This document shows positions 45,263 through 54,614 of a DNA stretch of 64,000 bases, piece by piece. The notes beneath the pieces are model-generated. The model was not told the origin of the DNA, did not search any database, and saw only the letters and a program-made list of their open reading frames with translations. The first letter of the stretch is position 1. Every line of letters starts with the position of its first letter. Position numbers and translations under genes: made by a program. Source of the stretch: Amorphophallus konjac (Eukaryota > Streptophyta > Magnoliopsida > Alismatales > Araceae); assembly GCA_022559845.1 (NCBI GenBank), contig CM040117.1, positions 76,669,731 to 76,733,730 on the forward strand, read 5' to 3'.

Positions 45263-45767
45263 TGTTGAACCCCTTCTTTGTAAATGTATCTAATGAATTT
45301 TGATGATGACCAAACACTACATACTTGCATATTATCACGATCTAACATATGTGTGCCTTTGATCAGCTTGTAAGAGGAGTTAAGGAACTCTCAAAATGGA
45401 GGAATCATTCCGTTGGTAAAAAGGTAAATCTGAAATTTGTAAACGCCAACACTAACTCAAAATGTATATTCTGACAGGTCAAAAATTGCCATTTCAAGAT
45501 TGGAACAAAGCACGGATAACTAGTAAGATTGAAATTGTTCAAAAACAATGGGTGAATTCATGGTTTGTATGGTAAGTAGGAATGCAAGCAAGTTTCAGAA
45601 ACCAAGGTAATCATTCAATTAGGAATTTATGTTATTTGGCCTTGGTTTTTATTTCTCTCATGTCTTTGTATCCCTACATTTCATTGGTTTTCTCTCTATC
45701 CATTTGAACCCACTTTGTTGGATGTGTGTTGAAGTGTTTTTCACCATTTTCATGTTTCCTGGCTCAT

Positions 45768-46036
45768 GGGTCGACCCCAAGGGTCGACCCTTGATCGTTT
45801 TTATGGGCTCCAGCCGCTGGCTGAACAAGGGTCGACCCCAGGGTCGACCCCAAGGGTCGACCCCTGGACGCTTCATGGAAACCAGCCGCTGGCTGGACAT
45901 GGGTCGACCCCAGGGTCGACCCCTGTGATTTTCGCCCAAACAGCAGCAATTCGTTTTTTTTGGGGTCGACCCAGGGGTCGACCCTTTGTTCTGCTGGCCT
46001 TTAGCTTCTTCGAGGGTCGACCCCAGGGTCGACCCT
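45768..46036. promoter_or_regulatory. GGGTCGACCC palindrome array in the LTR
   Basis: About eleven copies of the palindrome GGGTCGACCC, mostly in close pairs 11-13 bp apart (for example CCCAGGGTCGACC steps), lie 170-440 bases upstream of the TATA box. The array is present again in the 3' LTR (with one more unit) and, in another version, before the env-like ORF at 52515-52624. A binding site for a dimeric factor is a reasonable guess. Confidence 0.7.
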
Positions 46037-46207
46037 TTCCGGTCGGGAGCCCAGCCGACTATCTTGACCGCCGTTTTCTTGTTCCGTTTGTCCACCAATC
46101 CTTGTCTAATCACCTCTAGACCTGCCACAAACATCTCCACATTTTGTGGATCTGGTCCCCATGCTTTCTTTGACTGTTTTATTCTTTTATTCAAACCCTA
46201 ATGGCAT

Positions 46208-46217
46208 TATATAAATA
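46208..46217 (+). promoter_or_regulatory. TATA box of SIRE-type element 1
   Basis: TATATAAATA after the palindrome array; transcription would start near 46240. Confidence 0.75.
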
Positions 46218-47007
46218 TGAGAGATGGGGGATCCGAAGATGATTGATGAGGGTGCTATTGTGGATGTGCAGGTTCGGAGTTGCAGCCATCAAGCTCCATT
46301 CTACCTTGTTCTGAAGCTGATCTTCAAAGGAAGGAGCTGGAATCGAAGCCCAAGGTCGTATACATCAAAGAGCTGCATACAACATCAAGCCTTTACAAAT
46401 CTCATCCAAAATCGTTCACCTTCCTGCTGGAGTATCACAGAAGATTCGAAGAACACAAAGGGGGAGTTCTATTCAGAATCCTTTCTACTCTGATCCTCTT
46501 TTAGTGCTTATTGTTGAATCTGTAATGTGTTGTACTCTAAACTATCTTGAAACAGATTTGTGTGTGTGTGCTCGTGATCTGTGACACGAGTGTGTGTGTG
46601 TGTGTGTTTGGGGTGCCTAGATTGGGTATCATGTGTGTGTGTATGCTGTTCATAACAGCGTGTGTGTGCTTGGCTCACATCATAGTGAAGTCGTTAATCC
46701 TCGTGAGTGAGGGGTGGATGTAGGGGACATTGCGGTGTACCCGAACCACCTAAAAAACTTTGTGTATCTCTCGTGGTTTGTTCTTTTGCATCCTTTGTCG
46801 AGTGGGCTTCACAGTGAGTTGAGTGTTCACCACCTCCTTCTTCACACACTTACCATCTTTCTCATGCATTCATGTGAGATCATGCACGAGTAAGACCGAG
46901 TGCCTGATTGTGTTGTTTTTTGTCTCTCTAGTCCTTCATAAAATAATTTTAATTGCCAATCAATTCACCCCTCCCCTCTTGATTGCCACCGTTTGGGACC
47001 CAACAAT

Positions 47008-47019
47008 TGGTATCAGAGC
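47008..47019 (+). other. Primer-binding site of SIRE-type element 1
   Basis: TGGTATCAGAGC, complementary to initiator tRNA-Met, two bases after the LTR. Confidence 0.95.
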
Positions 47020-47068
47020 ATTGGTCTCTGTTTAGTCTGACCTCACGGTCTTAGAGCAGATCCCTTTT

Positions 47069-48901
47069 ATGGCAAACAGAGGGATGATGCCCGAAGGGCA
47101 TTCAGTACACAGGCCTCCGTTTTTTGATGGAACAAACTACACTTACTGGAAAAACAGAATGTACGTTTTCTTGCGTGCTCAAGATTATGAAGTGTGGAAT
47201 GTTATCAACAAAGGTCCTTATAAGTTGCCTGAAAATGAAGATGATTGGGATGACGACCATATCAACAAAAACTCATCTAACTTTAAGGCAATGAATATAA
47301 TTCAGTGTGCTATCCATCCTAATGAATACTCACGCATATCTATGTGTTCATCTGCACAGGAAATGTGGGACAAACTACGCTTGATCTATGAAGGAACATC
47401 TGAGGTCAAGGAGACCAAAGCAAATCTATTGATCCGCGACTATGAGTTATTCATGATGAAACCAGAAGAATCAATTTCTGTAATGTTCGCAAGATTAATG
47501 GAAATCACAAATGGTTTGAAGGCCCTTGGCAAGGAGTATTCAAACCGTGATCTTGTGAGGAAGGTTCTGAGATCTCTATCACCACAGTGGCACACAAAAG
47601 CCACAGTGATCGAAGACTCAAAGGATCTCAGCACTCTGACTCTGGATGAGTTAGTCGGCTCCTTGATGACATATGAGATCAACATCAAAAGAAGCGAGGA
47701 CGACAACAAGAAGAAAAAAGTTGCCACAACCTTGGCATTGAAAGTCAACCCTCACGAATCGGAAGAAAGCGAGGGAGACTCCTCGGCCAACACTGAAGAT
47801 GAGGAGCTTGTAGCTATGTTCACAAGAAGAGCTAGAAGATTTGTGAAGAACACAAGGAAATTTGGTGGTCAGTTCAAGAAAGGACCAAAAAGGCAAGGAC
47901 CTAAGAAAAATGAAGGCAGCAAGAAGGAAGAAATAATTTGCTATGAATGCAAGAAACCCGGTCACATGCGGGGAGAGTGTCCGGACTTAGCAAAGAGATT
48001 CAAAAAGGGAAAATTCAAAAAGCCTAAGGCCATGGTGGCCTCTTGGAGCGATGAAGATGAGGAAGACTCCGGGAATGAAGATGGACTAGATGAATTGGTC
48101 CAAAATCTATGCTTCATGGCAAATGACGACACCAATGAGGTACAATCTGAAACTGAATCCCTCACTTGTGAACAATGGCAGATTGCATATGAATCATTGT
48201 ATGGAAAATGCAAAAAATTAAAATCTGAAAATAAACTTCTAAAAAAGAAATTGGAACAAGCTGTGAATGCTCAAAATTCTTGTGAGAATTGCAATTTCAT
48301 GAAATGTGAAAATGAGAATCTTAAACATGAAAATGGAAGTCTCCTGTCTAAAGTAGAATTATTTGAAGAAGAGAGTTCATGTATGCGAGAGGATCAATTC
48401 ACTCTTATTAAAAAACATGAAGAGTTGCAAAAGGAATTAGAACAAGAAAAGCTTAACAAAATTGCTTGCATTCAAACCAAGGAAACAGCTGAAAGGAAAA
48501 TGGAAACTTTGATGATTGAAATAGATGAGTTGAAAAATGTTGCTGCCATATTAGAAAAAGGAAAACAAGTGTTGAACACGAGTGTGGGTTCTGATGAAGG
48601 CTGTTCTCCACCTACTTCGGAGAAAAGAAATAATTTTCAGTCCAAAACTTACACAACTCCATGGACTTCAAGAAATACTTTTGCCCCATCTTCTAACACA
48701 CAGATGCATGGTTCATATATGAATATGAACAGGAGAAGAACCCGTGATAGAAGAACCACTACTTGCTTTTATTGTGGAAGATTGGGTCATGATATGTATG
48801 AGTGCAGAACCATGAGGATTGATGATGAAAATTTTATTAGAATGATGAATAGATCATACAGACCTCTTGTGTCTAACCACCACGGACCCAAGCTTGCTTG
48901 A
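47069..48901 (+). CDS. gag: Gag of SIRE-type element 1
   Basis: 610 residues from the first ATG after the primer site (MANRGMMPEGHSVHRPPFFD). The copia gag domain has FFDGTNYTYWKNRMYVFLRA, AQEMWDKLRLIYEGTSEVKE and VLRSLSPQWHTKATVIEDS. A first CCHC knuckle CYECKKPGHMRGEC lies near residues 291-304, and an acidic stretch follows. A long coiled coil (about residues 380-510, Lys/Glu/Leu-rich) and a second knuckle CFYCGRLGHDMYEC near 569-582 complete it. The long coiled coil is typical of SIRE gag. It ends with TGA (48899-48901) where SIRE proteins read on into pol (A-W-V-P-K); a second in-frame TAA follows 15 bases later. Confidence 0.93.
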   Translation: MANRGMMPEGHSVHRPPFFDGTNYTYWKNRMYVFLRAQDYEVWNVINKGPYKLPENEDDWDDDHINKNSSNFKAMNIIQCAIHPNEYSRISMCSSAQEMWDKLRLIYEGTSEVKETKANLLIRDYELFMMKPEESISVMFARLMEITNGLKALGKEYSNRDLVRKVLRSLSPQWHTKATVIEDSKDLSTLTLDELVGSLMTYEINIKRSEDDNKKKKVATTLALKVNPHESEESEGDSSANTEDEELVAMFTRRARRFVKNTRKFGGQFKKGPKRQGPKKNEGSKKEEIICYECKKPGHMRGECPDLAKRFKKGKFKKPKAMVASWSDEDEEDSGNEDGLDELVQNLCFMANDDTNEVQSETESLTCEQWQIAYESLYGKCKKLKSENKLLKKKLEQAVNAQNSCENCNFMKCENENLKHENGSLLSKVELFEEESSCMREDQFTLIKKHEELQKELEQEKLNKIACIQTKETAERKMETLMIEIDELKNVAAILEKGKQVLNTSVGSDEGCSPPTSEKRNNFQSKTYTTPWTSRNTFAPSSNTQMHGSYMNMNRRRTRDRRTTTCFYCGRLGHDMYECRTMRIDDENFIRMMNRSYRPLVSNHHGPKLA

Positions 48902-48928
48902 GTACCAAAAACCCCATAAGTATTCTCT

Positions 48929-51900
48929 TTGTATTTGCAGGTCTGTTTTGGAGCTCAAAAGAACAAATGGTACTTGGATAGTGGATGTTCAAGGCATATG
49001 ACGGGAAACAAGGAAATGTTTACCGACCTGCAAGTCAAGGATGGTGGGGTGGTAGTTTTTGGAGGCAAAGATAAAGGAAAAATTGTTGGAGAAGGTAAGA
49101 TAGGTAAGAACCAGACTCAAGTAATTGAAAATGTTTTGCTTGTCAAAGGCCTGCATCACAATCTTTTAAGCATTAGTCAAATCTGTGACGAAGGTTCCAT
49201 TGTGTCTTTTGATTCTACTCGCTGCACTGTGGTAGATAGAAACACCAATGAAATCAAGTTCTTCGGGCTTAGACACAACAATGTTTATATGATTGATCTT
49301 GATGATGCTTCACATAAAAATCTTTGCTTAGTTGCTAAAAATTCTGATGATGCATGGCTGTGGCATCGCCGTCTTGGGCATGTTAGTTTTAATGTAATGA
49401 TGAAGTTGTTCAGAAAAAATATGGTTGTTGGCCTACCCAAGCTGAAGCTGGCTAATGAAGGAATCTGTGGGGCATGCAGCAAGGGCAAACAGACTAGATC
49501 ATCCTTTAAATGTAAAAGTGATGTTATCACCTCTAAACCCCTTGAATTGATCCATATAGATCTTTTTGGACCAAGCCGGACACATAGCTTGGGTGGTAAG
49601 TTGTATGGTTTTGTGATTGTAGATGATTTTTCCAGATATAGCTGGGTGTATTTTCTCTCAAACAAAAGTGATGCCTTGATGGAATTTGAGGTGTTTTGCA
49701 GGATGGTTCAGAATGAAAAAGGATGGTACATCAAGACTGTGAGGAGCGATCATGGTAGAGAATTTGACAACCATGAGTTCAGTAATTTCTGCAGGGATCA
49801 AGGTTATATACACAACTTCTCCGCACCAAGGACCCCCGAACAAAATGGGGTCGTGGAGAGAAAAAACAGGACTCTTGTTGAAATGGCAAGAACTATGCTA
49901 AGTGAAAACAACCTTCCAAGGTATTTTTGGGCTGAAGCCGTCAATACAGCTTGCTACATAATAAATCGAGCCATGGTAAGGCCATTGTTAAAGAAAACAC
50001 CTTATGAGCTATATCGAGGTAAGAAACCAAATATCTCTTACTTTAAACCTTTTGGCTCTACTTGTTACATCCATAATAACGGTAAGGTGGATTTGGCCAA
50101 GTTTGACCCCAAGAGTGACAAGGGGATATTTCTCGGATACTCTCTTATCTCACGAGCCTATCGAGTGTACAACTTGAGAACCCTTGTAGTTGAGGAAAGT
50201 CCCCATGTTATTGTAGATGAATCATCATTCAAGGATCCTAATGAACAACATGTATTGCAGGAAGAAGAATCAGAAGAGGATACCACCAAAGAGCTCGCAA
50301 AGGAAGCAGACAAATCTGGAGATGAAGAACAACAAAAGGATGATGAAAATCAGCATACTCTAAGTGAACTACAGCTGCCTAAACAATGGACTTTTGCAAA
50401 AGATCACCCACCAGAAGTCGTCATTGGCAATTTAGAAGAAGGAATAAGAACGCGTTCTTCATTCAGGGAAGTTGAAAATCTCGATTACATTGCACTACTC
50501 TCACAATCTGAACCTCACTCCCTAGATGATGCCTTAAAAGATGATTCCTGGATCTTGGCTATGCAAGATGAACTACACCAATTCCAGAGGAACAAAGTGT
50601 GGTTCCTTGTGCCTCGCCCTAGAAACCACTCTGCGATCGGAACCAAATGGATATTCCGAAACAAAACAAACGATCAAGGGGTGGTAACTAGGAACAAGGC
50701 AAGGCTGGTAGCCAAAGGTTATAGCCAAGAGCTAGGAATCGATTTTGATGAGTCTTTTGCTCCAGTAGCAAGACTCGAGGCAGTGAGAATTCTCTTAGCA
50801 TTTGCATGCTGCAACAACATCAAACTATTTCAGATGGATGTGAAAAGTGCATTCTTAAATGGCTTTATTCAGGAGGATGTATATGTGGAGCAACCTCCAG
50901 GGTATGAAGACACAAAGTATCCAGACCATGTGTACAAGTTAGACAAAGCACTCTACGGTCTTAAACAAGTACCTCGAGCATGGTATGAACGGTTAAATGA
51001 TTTCCTTATACAAAATGGATTCAAACGAGGTAATGTGGATCAAACCCTTTTTACAAGGATGAACGGTAAGGAAATTTTAGTTGTTCAAGTCTATGTTGAT
51101 GACATTATATTTGGCTCCACTAAGGATACTCTCAGCAAGGACTTTGCAAAATTGATGCAAAGTGAATTTGAAATGAGCCTAATGGGGGAGCTGACATTCT
51201 TTTTGGGATTGCAGGTTACACAAACGGCCGATGGGATGTTTGTACATCAGAAAAAATATGCAATGGAGCTACTGAAAAAGTTCGACTTGGCTTCTACCAA
51301 ACCACAACCCACACCTATGTCCACATCAATAAAAATTGATCAAGATGAAAAAGGTAAATCTGTAGACCAAAAACTTTTCAGAAGCATGATAGGTTCCTTG
51401 TTATACTTAACTGCTAGTCGGCCCGATATTCAATTCGCAGTATGCTTGTGTGCTCGTTTTCAGTCCAACCCTAAGGAGTCACACTTGTCAGCTGTGAAAA
51501 GGATTTTTAGGTATATTGCTGGCTCTGTAGACTTGGGGTTATGGTTTCCGCATACTTCGAACCTTGATTTAATTGCCTATTCCGACGCCGACTATGCGGG
51601 TTGCAAAGTGGATCGAAAAGCACCAGCGGGTATTGCCAGTTCCTCGGAGGTTGCATAGTTTCATGGGCCTCCAAGAAACAAAATTCTGTGGCACTGTCAA
51701 CCGCCGAAGCCGAGTATGTGGCTGTAGGCAGTTGTGTTGCCCAGGTGCTGTGGATTCAACAACAAATGATTGATTATGGAGAGTCTTTCAAGAATACCGA
51801 AATTCTGTGTGATAACACCTCAGCCATTAATCTATCCAGAAACCCTGTCCATCATTCTCGCACCAAGCATATTGAGATAAGACATCATTTTATTCGTGAT

Positions 51901-52047
51901 CATGTTGGCAAGGGTGATGTAGTAATCAACTTCATTGAGACGGATCGTCAAATTGCTGATATTTTCACAAAACCCCTGTGTGAAGAGAAGTTTACAACAT
52001 TTAGAAGAGAATTAGGGGTCTGCAAAATAGATGCGTCTTCATCATAA
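48929..52047 (+). pseudogene. pol: Pol of SIRE-type element 1, one frameshift
   Basis: The protease (WYLDSGCSRHMTG) and integrase come first. The integrase has HRRLGHVS...CGACSKGKQ, Asp in IHIDLFGPS, Asp in VRSDHGREFD and Glu in EQNGVVERKNR. RT follows (WIFRNKTNDQG, QMDVKSAFLNGFIQEDVYVE, VYVDDIIFGS near 51091-51120), then RNase H (YSDADYAGCKVD, STAEAEYVAV, HSRTKHIEIRHHFI). All catalytic residues seen are intact. A one-base loss in the run GATCGAAAAGCACC near 51615 shifts the frame, which then continues to 52047. It shares the frame of gag. Apart from the two stops after gag and this frameshift the element looks competent. Confidence 0.94.
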
Positions 52048-52500
52048 CCATTTGTGCTACTGTGTGTTTAGATCGTTGCACTTTAGGTTTCTGCATTCGT
52101 CTCATGCTAGTTTGCATTTTCTTGTTATACATACACATTTTGTTGTGTCAAACAAAAAATTACAAAAACATCTTGCGTGGTCAATTGCCTTTGTGTGCTT
52201 GTGTGTCTCTTCTATTTATACTGGCTATACACACATTTTCGTTGCCACTTCTATGGCCTTTTTATACCCTTGTCCACTCTCTTATGCCATAAAAGGAGCA
52301 AATCTGGCCAAAATCTGCTTTTCGGAACTATGGATAATAGCATGACTGGATGTGTTTCTAAATCTGGTGTGGCATATCCCCAAATGTTTTCAACCCCCAT
52401 CATAATCTTAATATCATTGTTTCAAACATATTTTTACATTGGGGACTCGAGCCTATTAGCTTTCTTGGCCCTCCGATCATCTGCATCTTCATCCCTTCAA
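52048..52500 (+). other. Spacer between pol and the env-like promoter block
   Basis: T-rich and cysteine-codon-rich sequence with no supported ORF. Confidence 0.45.
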
Positions 52501-52514
52501 AATTCATTAAAAGG

Positions 52515-52624
52515 GGTCGACCCATGGGTCGACTCTCGGAGGGGTCGACCCGTGGGTCGACCCTCGCGGATCCATTTGCTGATTGGGGTTATGAGTACAG
52601 GGGTCGACCCGTGGGTCGACCCAT
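52515..52624. promoter_or_regulatory. GGGTCGACCC palindrome block upstream of the env-like ORF
   Basis: Six copies in three pairs, 13 bp apart within each pair (GGGTCGACCCATGGGTCGAC and relatives). They are followed by a TATA-like CTATATATCC at 52699. The same building block forms the array upstream of the LTR TATA box. This suggests an internal promoter for the downstream ORF. Confidence 0.5.
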
Positions 52625-52698
52625 TCCGGCAAAACGCGGTTCCCCGCGATCGGCCATCCATGAATGGGGTTCTAACCCTATGGTTGCCCCTCCTATAC

Positions 52699-52708
52699 CT
52701 ATATATCC
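52699..52708 (+). promoter_or_regulatory. TATA-like box of the env-like ORF
   Basis: CTATATATCC lies about 75 bases after the last palindrome and about 290 bases before the env-like ATG. The leader contains a possible intron 52875-52988. Confidence 0.4.
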
Positions 52709-52874
52709 TCTCATAACCTCCTATAAGGCCAGCCACCACCCCTTTCAAGCCCTAAAACCCTCTTCTTGGCTCCCATTTCTTCCAAACCTAGCCGCGGTTC
52801 TCCGGGTGGCTATCCGTGCACGCTTTTCTTCCAACGGCTCCAAGGATCGTCTCTTGCGTTTCCTTTCTCTTGAG

Positions 52875-52988
52875 GTAAGCTTCTGGTGCTTGTGGAGGAT
52901 CATGGATTCATATCTCATTCATATCATCTTTGGTTGAACCCTATTCTTCCTTCCCCCATCATGTGGTCTCCTTTCGCTCCTTGTCTAG
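52875..52988 (+). other. Possible leader intron of the env-like ORF
   Basis: GAG|GTAAGC at 52872-52880 is a strong donor and CCTTGTCTAG at 52979-52988 a good acceptor with a C/T-rich run before it. The env-like ATG is the first three bases after the acceptor. The intron would be 114 bases long. It could equally serve as acceptor for an upstream donor in a spliced genomic RNA. Confidence 0.45.
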
Positions 52989-54149
52989 ATGGCCCCAAAG
53001 AGACGTCCTTCTCGCAATGAAGCTGAGTCTAGCAGGTCTCAAGAACTTCGATCCAAGCGAGCTGAACAAGTTGCATCTCTTCGCGGCCATTCTAGCCGCA
53101 TATTAGATCGCAAGGTTCTCCGTCCGAGAGCCGTCGACTTTGGAAATCTGTGCAATCACATTCCGAGTCTCGTTGATATTATCTGCAGTCAGCCTAACCT
53201 GGATGCATTCATGTCTGCACACCGCAGGGTGTATCCCACTTTGGTTCATCAGTTCTATAGCAACATGTCTTTGGCAAATGAAACTCCGGTTACCAAGGTT
53301 AATGGCGTGCAGATCATTCTTTCCCCCGAGCTTCTTGGCGCGGCATTTCAGCTTCCTTCTGAGGGATATGGTTTTGGTGACGTCTTGGTTCGTGAAGATA
53401 AGCTATATCTCTACCTCACTTCTGAAGACCGAAATGGTCGGTCTGTCGCTGGCTTAAATGCCAATCACTTTCCTCCGGTACAGCACATTCTTCACCGGAT
53501 GATCACTACTATTTTACTTCCCCGGGGAGGTGGACATGACAAAGTGACTGAAATTCATATGTTCTTACTCTACTGTTTTTTGGATGGCATTCGTATTAAT
53601 TTTCCAGCTCTCTTTTTGGATCATATGAGGACCAGTATGCAGCACCGCAACAGGACTTTACCTTATGCTGCCGCCCTCACTGCTATTTTTCAGTATAAGA
53701 AGATAGATCTGTCTGCCGATGCTTCACACACACTGCGAGCTGCCGACATATATACTATTCACTCTATTTGTCACAACATGGGATACGTTATTCATGATGA
53801 TGAATTAGTTCGGCAGTTAAAAACAGTGGTTCCCGGTGCACCTGCTGAAGTTAATGTTGATGCTGCAGACACTGAAGATAGTGATGAAAATCGTGGTGCT
53901 CATGCGATTGATATTCCCTCCGAGACGGCCAGGCTATTCATTGATCGTTTGGACCGCATTGATGAACGGTTGGATCGGTATGGCGAGACCTTGGATGTTA
54001 TTCAAAATGAACTTCATGATCTTAAGCTATCGCACCAGGAAAGCACTCAAACCTTCACCGATGCCTTGGCCCAACAACACCTAATGTGCCATGAGATTTT
54101 GGAATGTCTCCGTCGTGCTCCCCGTCCACCGCCTCCGGCTGAAGACTAG
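52989..54149 (+). CDS. Env-like ORF of the SIRE element (plant transposon-protein type)
   Basis: 386 residues from MAPKRRPSRNEAESSRSQEL, uninterrupted. The N-terminus is basic. Residues about 70-270 match the domain often called putative plant transposon protein (RRVYPTLVHQFYSNMSLANE, LSPELLGAAFQLPSEGYGF, FLLYCFLDGIRINFPALFLD). A coiled coil follows (ARLFIDRLDRIDERLDRYGE) and a Pro-rich tail (RRAPRPPPPAED). No transmembrane segment or signal peptide is evident, so the name env-like refers only to position. Its function in SIRE elements is unknown. Being fully open next to a frameshifted pol suggests it decays no faster than pol. Confidence 0.85.
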   Translation: MAPKRRPSRNEAESSRSQELRSKRAEQVASLRGHSSRILDRKVLRPRAVDFGNLCNHIPSLVDIICSQPNLDAFMSAHRRVYPTLVHQFYSNMSLANETPVTKVNGVQIILSPELLGAAFQLPSEGYGFGDVLVREDKLYLYLTSEDRNGRSVAGLNANHFPPVQHILHRMITTILLPRGGGHDKVTEIHMFLLYCFLDGIRINFPALFLDHMRTSMQHRNRTLPYAAALTAIFQYKKIDLSADASHTLRAADIYTIHSICHNMGYVIHDDELVRQLKTVVPGAPAEVNVDAADTEDSDENRGAHAIDIPSETARLFIDRLDRIDERLDRYGETLDVIQNELHDLKLSHQESTQTFTDALAQQHLMCHEILECLRRAPRPPPPAED

Positions 54150-54596
54150 GCCTTGGTCACTCCTCCTCATGGCTTCTACCCTATCACTTTCACCCCGTCT
54201 TTTTGATGATGCCAAAGGGGGAGAGATCCAGTTTATCGGCTATTATAGTATATGTGTGTTGTATGCTTGCATGTGCCTGCATGATGTGTGTTATCTCATT
54301 TTGTACTTGCATGCTGTTGCATTATCCTTCTACTCATAGCATGGCATCTTGATGCATTGCACTTTCCTCTCTTGTTTTAATGTAATCCGAGTATGGCTGT
54401 TGTTGCTATTCCAAGATGATTGTCGGAAAGTTCTTTTTATCAATCTCACAACGGTTCTAAGTTGGTTCATGGTCTTGTGTTGATCGGATGTGTTGAATGG
54501 ACTATTGGTTCTCGTGTTATCCCGGCACTTTGTTATTTTGCTATTGCTTCGACAGTATTGGCACAATGAGACCAAATTGTTATATGAGTTAGTCAT
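54150..54596 (+). other. 3' untranslated region of SIRE-type element 1
   Basis: Includes GATGCCAAAGGGGGAGAGAT at 54208, a second polypurine-like tract, then TG-rich sequence with no ORF. Confidence 0.5.
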
Positions 54597-54599
54597 CAT

Positions 54600-54614
54600 C
54601 AAAAAGGGGGAGAT
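54600..54614 (+). other. Polypurine tract of SIRE-type element 1
   Basis: CAAAAAGGGGGAGAT directly before the 3' LTR. A similar tract AAAGGGGGAGAGAT at 54214 could be a second, central one. Confidence 0.88.

Larger units (their letters stand above)
45263..47005 (+). mobile_element. 5' LTR of SIRE-type element 1
   Basis: Start TGTTGAACCCCTTC, end GGGACCCAACA. It has a palindrome array at 45768-46036, a TATA box at 46208 and a TG-rich R/U5 part at 46558-46670. The block GAACCACCTAAAA lies at 46743-46755. Frames of 99-178 codons in the palindrome array are artefacts of the repeat. Confidence 0.96.

Noticed and set aside
45658..46194. 178-codon minus-strand frame rich in GRPxGSTL motifs (again at 55009-55563)
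   Set aside because: It is the GGGTCGACCC array read as protein; it is present in several frames and follows the array length.
54208..54223. True 3' LTR border after the tract AAAGGGGGAGAGAT
   Set aside because: No LTR start follows; the real 3' LTR begins at 54615 after a separate polypurine tract.
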